From contig WPIF01000002.1 of NCBI GenBank assembly GCA_009773185.1, positions 98,276 through 162,275 on the forward strand: a stretch of DNA of 64,000 nt. The letters are read 5' to 3'. The stretch is from Nitrospirota bacterium. GTDB lineage: Bacteria; Nitrospirota; Thermodesulfovibrionia; Thermodesulfovibrionales; UBA1546. The notes below the pieces were generated by a model, which worked only from the letters and a program-made list of their open reading frames with translations, was not told where the DNA came from and searched no databases. The stretch's first letter is position 1; each line of letters begins with the position of its first letter. This document shows, in pieces, positions 47,402 to 56,442 of this stretch. Both the position numbers and the translations under genes were made by a program.

Positions 47402-48277
47402 ATGTGCCTGTTGCTTTTGCTGCTGTTTTGCGCTGCCTTTTCAGAAGCTTATGAAGTAGTTGTCTTAAAAAGCTCGGACATTGCCCCCTATAACGAGGCC
47501 CTGGAAGGATTTAAAAGCTCCTGCAATTGTAATGTAAGAGAGTTAGACCTCTCAGAAACAGCAGACCATGATATCGTAAGAAAAATTCTTAAAATCAATC
47601 CGGATGTTGTCCTTGCCATAGGAATGGACTCCCTCAACCATGCAGAGCGGCTTAAAGATGTAACTGTTGTTTATACAATGGCGCCTTATTTCCAACCCGT
47701 CAGTTCAGATCGGATAAGCATATCCGGAGTCAGCATGAGTATATCCCCTGAGAAATATCTGGACACAATGCTTGCGGTATTTCCTGATGCAAAACGGATT
47801 GGCGTGGTCTACGACCCGAAAAATATGGATGCATTCATAATGGAAGCGTCGCAGCTCGCCCAGTCTAAAGGTATAACCCTGGTTTTGAAGAAGGCTTCCA
47901 GTCCCGGCAGTGTGCCGTCTCTTATAGACAGGATGAAAGAAAAAATAGATATATTGTGGATGCTGCCTGATACAACTGTCATAAATTCAGAGACTATTAA
48001 TTATATGCTGCTTTTTTCGTTTCAGAATAAGGTGCCTCTTTTTACTTTCTCGAAAAAATATCTGGAAATGGGGGCTGTTGCAGCCCTGACTATTGACCCG
48101 TTTGACCTGGGCGCGCAGGCTGGCGAGATTGCAAAAAAGCTGAGCGCTGATGGAAATGTTAAAACGCCTGTCAGGATAAATGCAAGGAAGGCAGTTCTTG
48201 CAGTCAATAAGAAAGTGGCGAAGAAGATGGGAATAAGAATCAGGGAAGAAATTATTAAGAGAGGTAATAATGAGTAA
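47402..48277 (+). CDS. ABC-type substrate-binding protein (sensor type)
   Basis: A 291-residue periplasmic binding protein of the ABC_sub_bind group. The hydrophobic signal core (CLLLLLLFCAAFSEA) is present but the basic n-region (RIIRKN) lies before the first ATG and has no ATG, GTG or TTG start in frame, so the true start may be non-standard or the sequence has an error. The body has DVVLAIGMDSLNHAERLKDVTVVYTMAPYF, PDAKRIGVVYDPKNMDAF and DILWMLPDTTVIN. No ABC permease or ATPase is near. It overlaps the hybrid kinase gene by 8 bp, so it likely acts as that kinase's input protein. Confidence 0.88.
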   Translation: MCLLLLLLFCAAFSEAYEVVVLKSSDIAPYNEALEGFKSSCNCNVRELDLSETADHDIVRKILKINPDVVLAIGMDSLNHAERLKDVTVVYTMAPYFQPVSSDRISISGVSMSISPEKYLDTMLAVFPDAKRIGVVYDPKNMDAFIMEASQLAQSKGITLVLKKASSPGSVPSLIDRMKEKIDILWMLPDTTVINSETINYMLLFSFQNKVPLFTFSKKYLEMGAVAALTIDPFDLGAQAGEIAKKLSADGNVKTPVRINARKAVLAVNKKVAKKMGIRIREEIIKRGNNE

Positions 48278-50270
48278 ATTTAATTATATAAAAGAGAGGT
48301 TTTTTATGAAGGGTAATAAAATATTTTTTGAAAGGGCCAGGAACAGCCTGAGTTTTAAGATATTCATATTCTTCAGCGCTTTTATCATAATGATATCTTC
48401 AGGCTTTATATGGTTTTCAGCATATCACGATCTCAGGGCGGCCAATGAAGACCTGATAAAAAGCGGGGAAACGCTTTCAGGTTTTCTGGCTTACAGCACG
48501 AGGACCTGGGTCTTTGCCGAGAACAGGGAGATGTTAAGCGACTCTGTTCAGGGTATTATGAACCAGAAAAACGTCCTTGCCGTGGCAATATATAATGCGG
48601 ACCATAAGCTTTTATTTTCTGAAATAAAGGGCCCTCTTAAAAAGGGGCAAAAATTAGGGGATGAGGGCGCGGGGCTTGCCGCGATGCCCGGAGATAAAAG
48701 GGTTTTAATAACCGAAGGCAAGGACACTGTTGAATTTCTGTCACCTGTAGTTCTTGAATCGTATCTGCACAGTGAGGAGGCGCTCTATTTTGCCAATATA
48801 CCCTCTGCCGGGAGAAAAAATGTTATAGGGTATGTGAAGGTCGTGCTCGATAAGACTATTCTCAGAAAAGAAATAAGGACAATCGTTTTTAAAAGCATCG
48901 GCATTGCAATATCATTTTTATTCCTGGGCGCTCTCGTTATATATGTTACTTTCAAAAAAGTTTTAAGGCCGCTTATCAGGCTTACTAAAGCTGTGGACTT
49001 GTTCGGTAAGGGAGAGTTTATTGAAAAAGTGCCGGTAGAGTCATCGGATGAAATAGGCAAGCTTGCAATGGCATTTAACAGTATGACCGACAATTTAAAA
49101 GGCAGAGATGCGGAAAACCGGCTGCTCGAAGAACAGCTCCGGCATTCACAGAAGATGGAGACGGTCGGGACGCTGACCGGAGGCATTGCCCATGATTTTA
49201 ACAATATTCTTACAACCATAATGAATTGCGGGAATATCCTGGAGCTGAAGATGGGTAAAAATGAGCCGTTGAGGACTTATGTCTCTCAGATACTTGCTGC
49301 TTCGGAAAGGGCGGCTAACCTTACAAACGGCCTCCTTTCATTCAGCAGGAAGCAGATAATCAAGCCGAGGCCTGTACGGCTCAATGATATTGTGATAAAG
49401 GTGGAAAAGCTCCTGCATCTGATTATCGGCGAAAACATAAAACTGAAAACAATGCTTGCCGGAGAGGATTTAACAGTGATAGCTGACAGCGGCCAGATAG
49501 AGCAGGTGTTAATAAACCTGTGCACAAATGCGCGGGACGCCATGCCGGAAGGAGGTAAATTAACCATAAAAACTGAATTGGCGGAATTGGACCCTGAATT
49601 CAGGAAAACCCATAGTTATGGCAAGCCCGGACTATATGCTGTTGTCTCTGTTACAGATACAGGGGCGGGCATGGATGAGAAGACGCGGGAAAGGATATTT
49701 GAGCCGTTCTTTACAACCAAAGATGTAGGCAAAGGCACAGGGCTTGGGCTTTCCATAGCGTACGGGATAATCAGGCAGCATAATGGCTATATTAACTGTG
49801 AGAGTGAAACAGGCAAAGGCACAACCTTCAGGGCATATCTGCCATTAACTGAATCACTGTGTGAAGAAACAGGGTCTGCGGCAGGTATTGCCATGCTGCG
49901 TGGGAGTGAAACAGTGCTTGTCGCAGAAGATGATTCAGATGTAAGAGAAGTCACAAGAGATATCCTTGAGGAATTCGGGTATAAGGTCATAGAGGCAACT
50001 GACGGAGAGGATGCGGTAAATAAGTTTATTGAGAATGAGGACAGGATAGGATTTTTGTTATTTGATGTGAAGATGCCAAAAAAGAACGGCAAAGAAGCCT
50101 TCGATGAGATAAAGAAAATACGGCCTGATATTAAGGCGCTTCTTTTAAGCGGGTATGCAGACGATGTTATCGATAAAGAAAGATTGCATGAAGACGGGAT
50201 AAACCTTATGACAAAACCGGTCCCGCCAGCAGAGCTTTTACAAAAGATAAGGGAACTGCTTGATAGATAA
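48270..50270 (+). CDS. Hybrid histidine kinase with periplasmic sensor
   Basis: A 666-residue kinase. Two membrane helices (about 28-50 and 215-235) bracket a periplasmic domain of about 165 residues. A HAMP domain (PLIRLTKAVDLFGKGEFIEKVPVESSDEIGKL) follows, then HisKA with His 308 ([18 protein letters not shown]), HATPase_c ([30 protein letters not shown]) and a receiver with Asp 599 (LFDVKMPKKNGKEAFDEI). The kinase half matches the protein at 29320. It is co-translated with the binding protein (8-bp overlap). No DNA-binding partner is adjacent, so phosphotransfer must go elsewhere. Confidence 0.93.
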   Translation: MSKFNYIKERFFMKGNKIFFERARNSLSFKIFIFFSAFIIMISSGFIWFSAYHDLRAANEDLIKSGETLSGFLAYSTRTWVFAENREMLSDSVQGIMNQKNVLAVAIYNADHKLLFSEIKGPLKKGQKLGDEGAGLAAMPGDKRVLITEGKDTVEFLSPVVLESYLHSEEALYFANIPSAGRKNVIGYVKVVLDKTILRKEIRTIVFKSIGIAISFLFLGALVIYVTFKKVLRPLIRLTKAVDLFGKGEFIEKVPVESSDEIGKLAMAFNSMTDNLKGRDAENRLLEEQLRHSQKMETVGTLTGGIAHDFNNILTTIMNCGNILELKMGKNEPLRTYVSQILAASERAANLTNGLLSFSRKQIIKPRPVRLNDIVIKVEKLLHLIIGENIKLKTMLAGEDLTVIADSGQIEQVLINLCTNARDAMPEGGKLTIKTELAELDPEFRKTHSYGKPGLYAVVSVTDTGAGMDEKTRERIFEPFFTTKDVGKGTGLGLSIAYGIIRQHNGYINCESETGKGTTFRAYLPLTESLCEETGSAAGIAMLRGSETVLVAEDDSDVREVTRDILEEFGYKVIEATDGEDAVNKFIENEDRIGFLLFDVKMPKKNGKEAFDEIKKIRPDIKALLLSGYADDVIDKERLHEDGINLMTKPVPPAELLQKIRELLDR

Positions 50271-50314
50271 GCCGGCATCTGCAATTTCCCGTTAATGAAT
50301 AAGCCTGAGCTATT

Positions 50315-51103
50315 CTAAACATCTTTTAATCTTTGAGATGCAAACTCTTTTAATAGAACCGTGATTTTCCCGACCTCATCTGTCCGGGGCAGTTTTGCAG
50401 AAATCAGTCTTATATAGTCCCTTTCCAGCAATAACCTGAATGAAGTCCTGAAATTCAGGTCATATATCCATGAAAGCTGCAAAAGCCTGAAATCGTTCAA
50501 GGTCCTGAGTGATGTAAGAGATATCAGCTGTTTTTTATAAATGCGGGAAAGTACGGTTTTTGAATAATCAGGAGTGTCAGGCAATCCAAGGGCTGCCGCT
50601 GAGGCCTTTTCATCCCCGCTGCTTTCATAATATTCAAAAAACACACGCCATATATCCAATTTGTCGGCATCCCGTATTAACTTTAAGAAGAGCAGCGCCT
50701 TTTGATTTTTCAGGGCCGGTATGCCAAAGGCATTATGGAATTTTACTGAGTTGATAACTATCTTCTGTTCGTCTTCAGAAAGATTTTTAATAAATTCTTC
50801 CTGTTCCAGAATCTCTGCACCGAGTTTCCCGTGATTTACGGAGATACTGTCACGGAATGTTTTATATTTTTCATACTGGGAAAACCTTCCGACATCATGG
50901 AAAAGGGCAACAGTTTCAGCCAGCATAATATCATTTTTGCTTAAGCGCTGTTCTGTTGCTATCAGGACTATGTTCTTACATACCTCATGGGTATGTGCTT
51001 CCTTCAGCGCTATATTTTTCTGATGCTCTGCATCGGAAAAATAAAATGACCCGCAGTAGTCAGAAAACCGGTTTTTCAGGACATTCAAATCATTAAGATT
51101 CAT
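50315..51103 (-). CDS. HD domain phosphohydrolase
   Basis: A 262-residue HD-superfamily protein. HTHEVCKNIVLIA and LFHDVGRFSQY carry the metal His and His-Asp pair (His 69, Asp 70), and DADKLDIWRVFFEYYE supplies the last Asp. It is not an HD-GYP (no GYP motif). Substrates of such proteins include nucleotides and (p)ppGpp, but none can be named. It is convergent with the hybrid kinase and divergent from the GGDEF-like gene. Confidence 0.85.
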   Translation of the reverse strand: MNLNDLNVLKNRFSDYCGSFYFSDAEHQKNIALKEAHTHEVCKNIVLIATEQRLSKNDIMLAETVALFHDVGRFSQYEKYKTFRDSISVNHGKLGAEILEQEEFIKNLSEDEQKIVINSVKFHNAFGIPALKNQKALLFLKLIRDADKLDIWRVFFEYYESSGDEKASAAALGLPDTPDYSKTVLSRIYKKQLISLTSLRTLNDFRLLQLSWIYDLNFRTSFRLLLERDYIRLISAKLPRTDEVGKITVLLKEFASQRLKDV

Positions 51104-51270
51104 TTTTCATAAAAGCCGGGAAGGGAGCGGCCTCCTGGCCGGCTGATAATGAATTATAACACGGCTGAACCCTGCCTCAGCAAGACGTAGGATCTGCTTT
51201 TTCCCGACATCTGCACTATCCAAAGGCATTTCCAGTTTATTTTAAATCTGCTATACTTTAAAATACAGAC

Positions 51271-52719
51271 ATGAAACATGAAGGAACAGTGGACAATGGC
51301 TCTGTAATCGGAAGGGGCAAGGTTTTTTTTCTCCGTCTTAATATTGCAAAAAAAATGCTCCTTGGGTACCTGTCTCTCTCTATCTTAACGGTCTTAATTT
51401 CTGTTTTTGCGCTTTCAAGCCTCGAGAGGATTAACAGCATCAATAACAGCGTCATCAAAACAGATGTTCCCCTCATTGAGGCTACAGACAAGATGATTGA
51501 CAACCTGCTTGCGCAGGAGCTTTACGGCCGCCGCTATGTTCTTCTCAAGAGTCCTGATATGCTGGAGCTGTTCTGGAGAAGGAGTGAGGAGTTCAATCAC
51601 CAGGTCGAGCAGGTCAGCAGCCTGAAAGGGGTTGAAAATGTGCCTGTCAGCCGCATGGTTTCTCTCCATAAGGAATATAACAGCCTTTTTATTAAAGGGG
51701 TTGATTATATGGGAACTCCATCTTCTTTGTCTGCAAAGAAGTATGATGCGCAGATTATGAAAAAGCAGGAAGAGCTTATTAAATTGATTAAAGATGTATC
51801 TGCCAGGGCCCGCAGTGACCAGAAGAAAAAAACCCTCATGACCGCAGGTATCGGTACTATGGCATTTCGGGTTTCAGCGGTGTTAAGCGCCCTTGGCATA
51901 CTGATAGGCATTAGCGCTGCAATACTGATTACCAAAAATATTTCAGGCTCGATCCGTAAATTGAAATATGCAACCAAGCAGATATCAGAAGGGGCATTTG
52001 ACTATACGCCGGATATAGAGAATCAGGATGAGTTAGGCGAGCTGTCGGATTCTTTTGGCATAATGGCCCAAAGGCTGAAACGGCTGGAAGAGATGAATTT
52101 AGATGCAAGCCCTTTAACACGCCTGCCGGGCGGCGTGGCAATAGAAAATGTCGTAAAAAAACGGCTTGAGTCCAACGCCCTGATAGCATTCTGCCTAGTC
52201 GACCTGGATAATTTTAAGGTGTTTAATGACCGGTATGGATATGCCAGGGGCAGCGAAGTAATAAAGGCCACTGCCGGAATAATAGAGAATACAGTTGAGG
52301 GGCACGGAACAAATGATGATTTTATCGGGCATATCGGCGGAGACGACTTTATAGTAGTTTCATCGCCGGACCGGTATAAAAAAATCTGCAATGCTATTAT
52401 TGATGCATTTGATAAGATGATACCTGATTTTTACGATTCAGAAGACAGAAAAAAGGGGTATATCGAAGGGAAGACACGCCAGGGACAGGAGATGACCTTT
52501 CCCATCATGACAGTATCAATAGCCGTTGTTACAAACCAGCACCGCAAGCTTATAAATACTATACAGGTAGGTGAACTGGCTGCTGAGTTGAAGGACTATG
52601 CCAAATCCATTCCCGGCAGCCTTTATGTAGTTGACAAGCGCAGGAAAGATCCTCAGCAGGAAATGTCTGATCAAAATGTTATCAGGTTCCCTAAAAAATC
52701 AGGCGGGGCAAGCGTATAA
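51271..52719 (+). CDS. HAMP-GGDEF sensor protein with altered GGDDF site
   Basis: A 482-residue membrane sensor. TM1 (about 26-50), a four-helix periplasmic region (IKTDVPLIEATDKMIDNLLAQELYGRRYVLLKSP), TM2 (about 198-220), a HAMP domain (IRKLKYATKQISEGAFDYTPDIENQDELGEL) and a C-terminal GGDEF-like domain. The core reads LVDLDNFKVFNDRYGY and HIGGDDFIVV, with GGDDF at residues 356-360, so the catalytic Glu is Asp. Diguanylate cyclase activity is therefore in doubt; it may be weak or the domain may only sense. It is followed by a lipoprotein gene. Confidence 0.88.
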   Translation: MKHEGTVDNGSVIGRGKVFFLRLNIAKKMLLGYLSLSILTVLISVFALSSLERINSINNSVIKTDVPLIEATDKMIDNLLAQELYGRRYVLLKSPDMLELFWRRSEEFNHQVEQVSSLKGVENVPVSRMVSLHKEYNSLFIKGVDYMGTPSSLSAKKYDAQIMKKQEELIKLIKDVSARARSDQKKKTLMTAGIGTMAFRVSAVLSALGILIGISAAILITKNISGSIRKLKYATKQISEGAFDYTPDIENQDELGELSDSFGIMAQRLKRLEEMNLDASPLTRLPGGVAIENVVKKRLESNALIAFCLVDLDNFKVFNDRYGYARGSEVIKATAGIIENTVEGHGTNDDFIGHIGGDDFIVVSSPDRYKKICNAIIDAFDKMIPDFYDSEDRKKGYIEGKTRQGQEMTFPIMTVSIAVVTNQHRKLINTIQVGELAAELKDYAKSIPGSLYVVDKRRKDPQQEMSDQNVIRFPKKSGGASV

Positions 52720-52722
52720 AAA

Positions 52723-53205
52723 ATGTTCGGGACGCATAGTATAGCCAGATTGGTTTTGTTAGTTTTTATCGTGCTGCTGCTGTCTCAGTGCACTCCGGCG
52801 CCTTTGCACAAAGATGCAGGGCTAAAGGATATGAAATTTTCCGCCGGGCTAAAACCCAAAGATTTCCCCAAAGAGATTGCAAGGCTGGAAAAAATAGCTA
52901 AAACGCATCCTGATGTGTCTGTGCAGGCCAGGGCACATCTTCAGCTTGCCATGCTCTTTTTGGACTATAGAAACCCTGCTGTTAATTATCTCAGGGCGCT
53001 TAGGGAGCTTGAGGCATATATTTCTCTTGACCCTGAAGGGGGCCGGGCAGATGAGGTCCAGACCTGGCGGGCGCTGTTAAACAAGATAGAACTTTTGACA
53101 AAAGAGAATAATGTGATAAAAGAGGAAAATCAGAAGATGAAAGGTATTATTGAAAATATGAAGTCCCTCGATATCCAGCTTGAACAAAAGAGGAAAAAGT
53201 ATTAG
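52723..53205 (+). CDS. Lipoprotein with TPR-like helices and coiled coil
   Basis: A 160-residue lipoprotein. The signal has a lipobox LLSQC (Cys 23). The middle (residues about 55-110) is TPR-like (VQARAHLQLAMLFLDYRNPAVNYLRALRELEAYIS). The C-terminal 40 residues are a Lys/Glu-rich coiled coil (LTKENNVIKEENQKMKGIIENMKSLDIQLEQKRKKY). It starts 4 bp after the GGDEF-like gene, so it is co-transcribed and may pair with that sensor at the membrane. Confidence 0.85.
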   Translation: MFGTHSIARLVLLVFIVLLLSQCTPAPLHKDAGLKDMKFSAGLKPKDFPKEIARLEKIAKTHPDVSVQARAHLQLAMLFLDYRNPAVNYLRALRELEAYISLDPEGGRADEVQTWRALLNKIELLTKENNVIKEENQKMKGIIENMKSLDIQLEQKRKKY

Positions 53206-53372
53206 GGGATATATCTTCCCTCCGGCTTTGTCCCTGCATTGAATTAAGGCGTGATTAAAAAGACATCCCAAGTCTGATCTTGGCATACACAAAGAAAAAA
53301 GGAAGGGGGACTTGAATTTTCCGCCGGCTTACAGAGCCTTTGGCGTACAAGTACGCCGTCAGATTACCAAAT

Positions 53373-53408
53373 ATCGAGGGGGTTTTTACCTGAATCAAAA
53401 CCCCCTCG
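53373..53408. terminator. Possible hairpin terminator
   Basis: Complementary arms CGAGGGGGTTTT and AAAACCCCCTCG about 12 bases apart lie between the lipoprotein gene and the convergent membrane protein gene. There is no long T run, so termination is only likely. A second hairpin, GGCGTAC/GTACGCC, lies at 53343-53358. Confidence 0.55.
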
Positions 53409-53416
53409 TTCTGCCT

Positions 53417-53806
53417 TCATTCATTTTTTCCTGAATCTTTGTGCCCTGTTTTCTTTCCTGCGTCTTTTGCTTCCTCTTTATGCTTTTTGCCTGCAAGGTA
53501 TGCCTCGGACGGCCTCCAGTTGAATGTTGCAACGCTGGATACTCCCTCGATAACACCGCCGAACAGTTTTGTTCCTACAACCTTCACTAATACTGCAATC
53601 CCTATGAACGGAAGAAAAGTAGCATATACAAGGCCCAGGATAGGGCTTGCCAGCAAAATTACAGCAGGATGGGCGTTGTAATATGTTGCCGAGCTGTCAC
53701 CAGGAAGCACGCTGCCGGATTCGATGGTGATGCGCTCACCTGTTGAGAAGTTCCAGTAATTTCCTCCTTTTACTCTCTCTCCGCCTATGTGTTTTAGCTT
53801 TAACAT
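53417..53806 (-). CDS. Small membrane protein of unknown function
   Basis: A 129-residue protein from ATG 53806, which follows AAGGAGG. It begins MLKLKHIGGERVKGGNYWNFSTGERI and has one long hydrophobic region (AVILLASPILGLVYATFLPFIGIAVLVKVVG, residues about 48-80), perhaps two short helices, and a Lys-rich hydrophilic tail. I do not recognise the family. An upstream start at 53851 is less likely. Confidence 0.75.
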   Translation of the reverse strand: MLKLKHIGGERVKGGNYWNFSTGERITIESGSVLPGDSSATYYNAHPAVILLASPILGLVYATFLPFIGIAVLVKVVGTKLFGGVIEGVSSVATFNWRPSEAYLAGKKHKEEAKDAGKKTGHKDSGKNE

Positions 53807-54016
53807 TTTTACTCCTCCTTTCGTAATTTGTCTGATTATGCCGTCAGACATGTTTTTTTTAACCCTTGCTGCCTTACTCTCTTACCTCTACCTCCTTTTT
53901 TATTTCTTGATTCTAGCGTAACAGAAGGGCGGTCTTCGCACAATTGGAAGAAGTTCCTATTTAAAGGGGTAAACTTGTCTTATATTCAGTGGTAAAATAG
54001 CTAAAGGGCTTGAAAA

Positions 54017-54087
54017 GCCGGGAGCGGGACTTGAACCCGCGGCCTGCTGATTACGAATCAGCTGCACTACCACTGTGCTATCCCGGC
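54017..54087 (-). tRNA. tRNA-Thr (CGT)
   Basis: A 71-nt cloverleaf on the minus strand. The acceptor stem is GCCGGGA/TCCCGGC. The D arm is GCAC-AGTGGTA-GTGC, the anticodon stem GCTGA/TCAGC encloses TTCGTAA (anticodon CGT), the variable loop is AGGCC, and the T arm is GCGGG-TTCAAGT-CCCGC. CCA is not encoded and the next base is T, a slightly unusual discriminator for tRNA-Thr. Confidence 0.93.
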
Positions 54088-54115
54088 GTTAGCTTACATT
54101 ATACATTTTTAAAAC

Positions 54116-54221
54116 AATCAGGATATAGTGTTTAAGCGGTTTTATTTTGCCGATATTACGGAAAGAATGTCCGCCTCAGGCGGATTCGCCGGGGCGAAAG
54201 CGAAAATATTATATCCTGATT
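54116..54221 (+). repeat. Covarying-arm intergenic element, copy G
   Basis: 106 bp with 17-bp outer arms whose only two differences would be G-U pairs in RNA. The interior has TTTAAGCGGTTTTATTTTGCCGATA, then a TCCGCCTCAGGCGGA hairpin and a TTCGCCGGGGCGAA hairpin in place of the CCTCGGAGG part, and ends GCGAAAATATT. It lies between the tRNA and the RNase Z-like gene. Confidence 0.85.
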
Positions 54222-54229
54222 ATTAACCA

Positions 54230-55198
54230 TTATCTATTATATTCCATCATCGCCTCTTTTTCAGGCTCATCAGGAAATTCCCTGTATTTTGGAGAAAAGT
54301 GCATTACCACAAGGTTCTTAACGCCTGCCTCCCTTGCAATTCTCCCTGCGGTCTTTGCCGTCAGGTGATGCCTCTCTACAGCCCTTTCCCTGTCTTTCTC
54401 GAGGAAATATGCCTCGCAGTAAAGCGTATCAGAGTCTTCCACAAAAGCAATTATTTTTTTTATGTTGGCTTCGTCCATAGAAGAATCCGATATGTATGAT
54501 ACCTTTTGCCCCCTTGTTATCTTTGCAATACCTTCCAGCTCTTTCATCGAATATTTACTGCCTGATATCTTAAATTCCGTTTTTACGGAGGCATTTTCCC
54601 TGACTGCCTTTTTGAATTCAGAGAGCCACTGCCCGACAGGAAGCCCCATTCCACTGAGCGCTGCCTTGTCTATGTTTATGTGAAAATCCTCTTTAAGAGA
54701 AAACCCGAGGCTCGGTATCTGATGTTTCAGGCATACAGCCTTTATCTCAAAAGGCGGTTCCTTTAAAACAATCCCGTCGAAGGATATTTTTTCATAATCT
54801 TTTCTGCGGAAACAGTTTTCTGCATAAAAACCCGCATGTCTTATAAAGCCCTCTTCTATCCCGAAGACTTCTATCCTGAGAGGATATTCCTGAATCAGGT
54901 TCCATGTGTATCCCTTAAGCTTCCCTTCGGCGCACTCTATTATATTGGCAGGGCCGAATATCTTCAGAGGAGTTTCTCTTCTGAGGAGCGCCCTCAGCAT
55001 AATATCAAATCCTATGAAATGGTCTATGTGGGTATGTGTTACAAAGACGTCGGTTACCTTCTGGATATCGCTTGGGCTCAACCTGTTTATGAATCCGAGG
55101 TCAAAGAGGAAGGCGCGTTTTTCCCTGAGCACCCTTATATATACGCATGGGTCTTCAAATGAATTATTTACAAGCCTGTGATGAAAAGTTGGTTTCAT
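54230..55198 (-). CDS. RNase Z-like MBL-fold protein
   Basis: A 322-residue MBL-fold protein of the RNase Z (elaC) group. Metal motif THTHIDHFIG (the third His/Asp as in RNase Z), with YISDSSMDEAN and VMHFSPKYREF providing later ligands and RHHLTAKTAGRIAREAGVKN near the C-terminus. RNase Z would trim tRNA 3' ends, and a tRNA gene lacking CCA is next to it, which fits. The flexible-arm exosite is not clear, so another MBL hydrolase function is possible. Confidence 0.82.
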   Translation of the reverse strand: MKPTFHHRLVNNSFEDPCVYIRVLREKRAFLFDLGFINRLSPSDIQKVTDVFVTHTHIDHFIGFDIMLRALLRRETPLKIFGPANIIECAEGKLKGYTWNLIQEYPLRIEVFGIEEGFIRHAGFYAENCFRRKDYEKISFDGIVLKEPPFEIKAVCLKHQIPSLGFSLKEDFHINIDKAALSGMGLPVGQWLSEFKKAVRENASVKTEFKISGSKYSMKELEGIAKITRGQKVSYISDSSMDEANIKKIIAFVEDSDTLYCEAYFLEKDRERAVERHHLTAKTAGRIAREAGVKNLVVMHFSPKYREFPDEPEKEAMMEYNR

Positions 55199-55322
55199 AG
55201 GGGATTATATCCTATTGTGATATAATATGAAAATCAAAAATGTAAAACTTAAGGCTGGTTGACAGGAAGCCCGTAACTTTGCATTTTTAATCTTGAATTT
55301 TTGAATTTATACCGGAGGATAT

Positions 55323-56318
55323 ATGTCTGAACTTAGAAAAGATCCTATTGTCGGGCGCTGGGTAATTATCTCTGTTGAAAGGGGCAAAAGGCCGACTGAC
55401 TTCATATCGCCTTCACAGAGAAAGAAGGGAGGGTTCTGCCCGTTCTGCCCCGGCAATGAGCACACAGCGCCGCCGGAGATAATGGCCTTCAGGCCTGTGG
55501 ACACTCAGCCTAATTCAGCAGGCTGGACTTTGCGCGTTGTGCCCAATAAATTTCCTGCGCTCCAGATACATGGCGAATTAAGCAAGACTGGCGAAGGAAT
55601 CTTTGATAAGATGAGCGGGACCGGGGCGCATGAGGTTGTCATAGAGACGCCCCAGCATAATCTTTCCATATCAACAATGACCCTTAAGGCAGTTGAAGAT
55701 GTGCTGTGGGCCTACTACCTGAGGCTTAATGACCTGAAAAAAGACCAGAGATTCAGATACGTTTTGATATTCAAAAACGAGGGGGAGGATGCAGGCGCCT
55801 CTCTGGAGCATACGCACAGCCAGCTCATAGCCCTTCCTATCGTGCCAAAACTTGTTAAGGAAGAGCTTGATGCAGCAGAACAGTATTTCCATTTTAAGGA
55901 GAGATGTATTTTCTGCGATGTGATAAGTCAGGAGCTTGAAGACGGCAAGCGCGTAATATATGAAAACAAAAATTATCTGGCCCTTGCCCCCTTTGCGCCA
56001 AGGGCCCCTTTTGAGACATGGATTTTGCCAAAGCAGCATGAATCTTCCTTTTATCCTCCTAATAAGGACTTTTCGATGCTTGCAGATATACTCCAGAGGA
56101 TACTTAAGCAGATGGACAGGATACTTGATGTGCCTCCGTATAATTTCATCATTCACACATCACCCTTCTATGATGAGACGAACGACTACTATCACTGGCA
56201 TATTGAGATAATGCCGACTCTGACAAAGACGGCTGGCTTTGAGTGGGGGTCAGGTTTTTATATAAATCCGACGCCTCCGGAGGAGGCCGCAAAGTTTATG
56301 AGAGAGGCAAAGATATAA
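55323..56318 (+). CDS. galT: Galactose-1-phosphate uridylyltransferase
   Basis: A 331-residue HIT-superfamily enzyme that exchanges UMP between glucose 1-phosphate and galactose 1-phosphate. FCPFCPGNE is the first zinc site, VPNKFPAL a conserved strand, SLEHTHSQLIALP the active-site His segment (HTHSQ in place of HPHGQ), RCIFCDVI another metal Cys pair, and YYHWHIEIMP the last His motif. The HTHSQ change makes exact substrate choice (UDP- or ADP-sugar) less certain. Start follows GGAGG. glgA lies directly downstream. Confidence 0.92.
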   Translation: MSELRKDPIVGRWVIISVERGKRPTDFISPSQRKKGGFCPFCPGNEHTAPPEIMAFRPVDTQPNSAGWTLRVVPNKFPALQIHGELSKTGEGIFDKMSGTGAHEVVIETPQHNLSISTMTLKAVEDVLWAYYLRLNDLKKDQRFRYVLIFKNEGEDAGASLEHTHSQLIALPIVPKLVKEELDAAEQYFHFKERCIFCDVISQELEDGKRVIYENKNYLALAPFAPRAPFETWILPKQHESSFYPPNKDFSMLADILQRILKQMDRILDVPPYNFIIHTSPFYDETNDYYHWHIEIMPTLTKTAGFEWGSGFYINPTPPEEAAKFMREAKI

Positions 56319-56320
56319 CA

Positions 56321-56425
56321 ATGCAAAATGCAAATTGCAGATTGCAAATTGCGAATTTAAGAAAATTTCAGACCCCGGTGAAGTTTTTTGTTTTGCATTT
56401 TCCATTTTGCATTTTCCATTTTACA
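56321..56425. repeat. Inverted heptamer arrays before glgA
   Basis: Five units of ATGCAAA/TTGCAAA type (56321-56355) and five of TTTTGCA/TTTTCCA type (56391-56425), roughly complementary, around a 35-base spacer. They lie between the galT stop and the glgA GTG start. Confidence 0.9.
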
Positions 56426-56442
56426 ACCGAGCGGAGTTCGAG

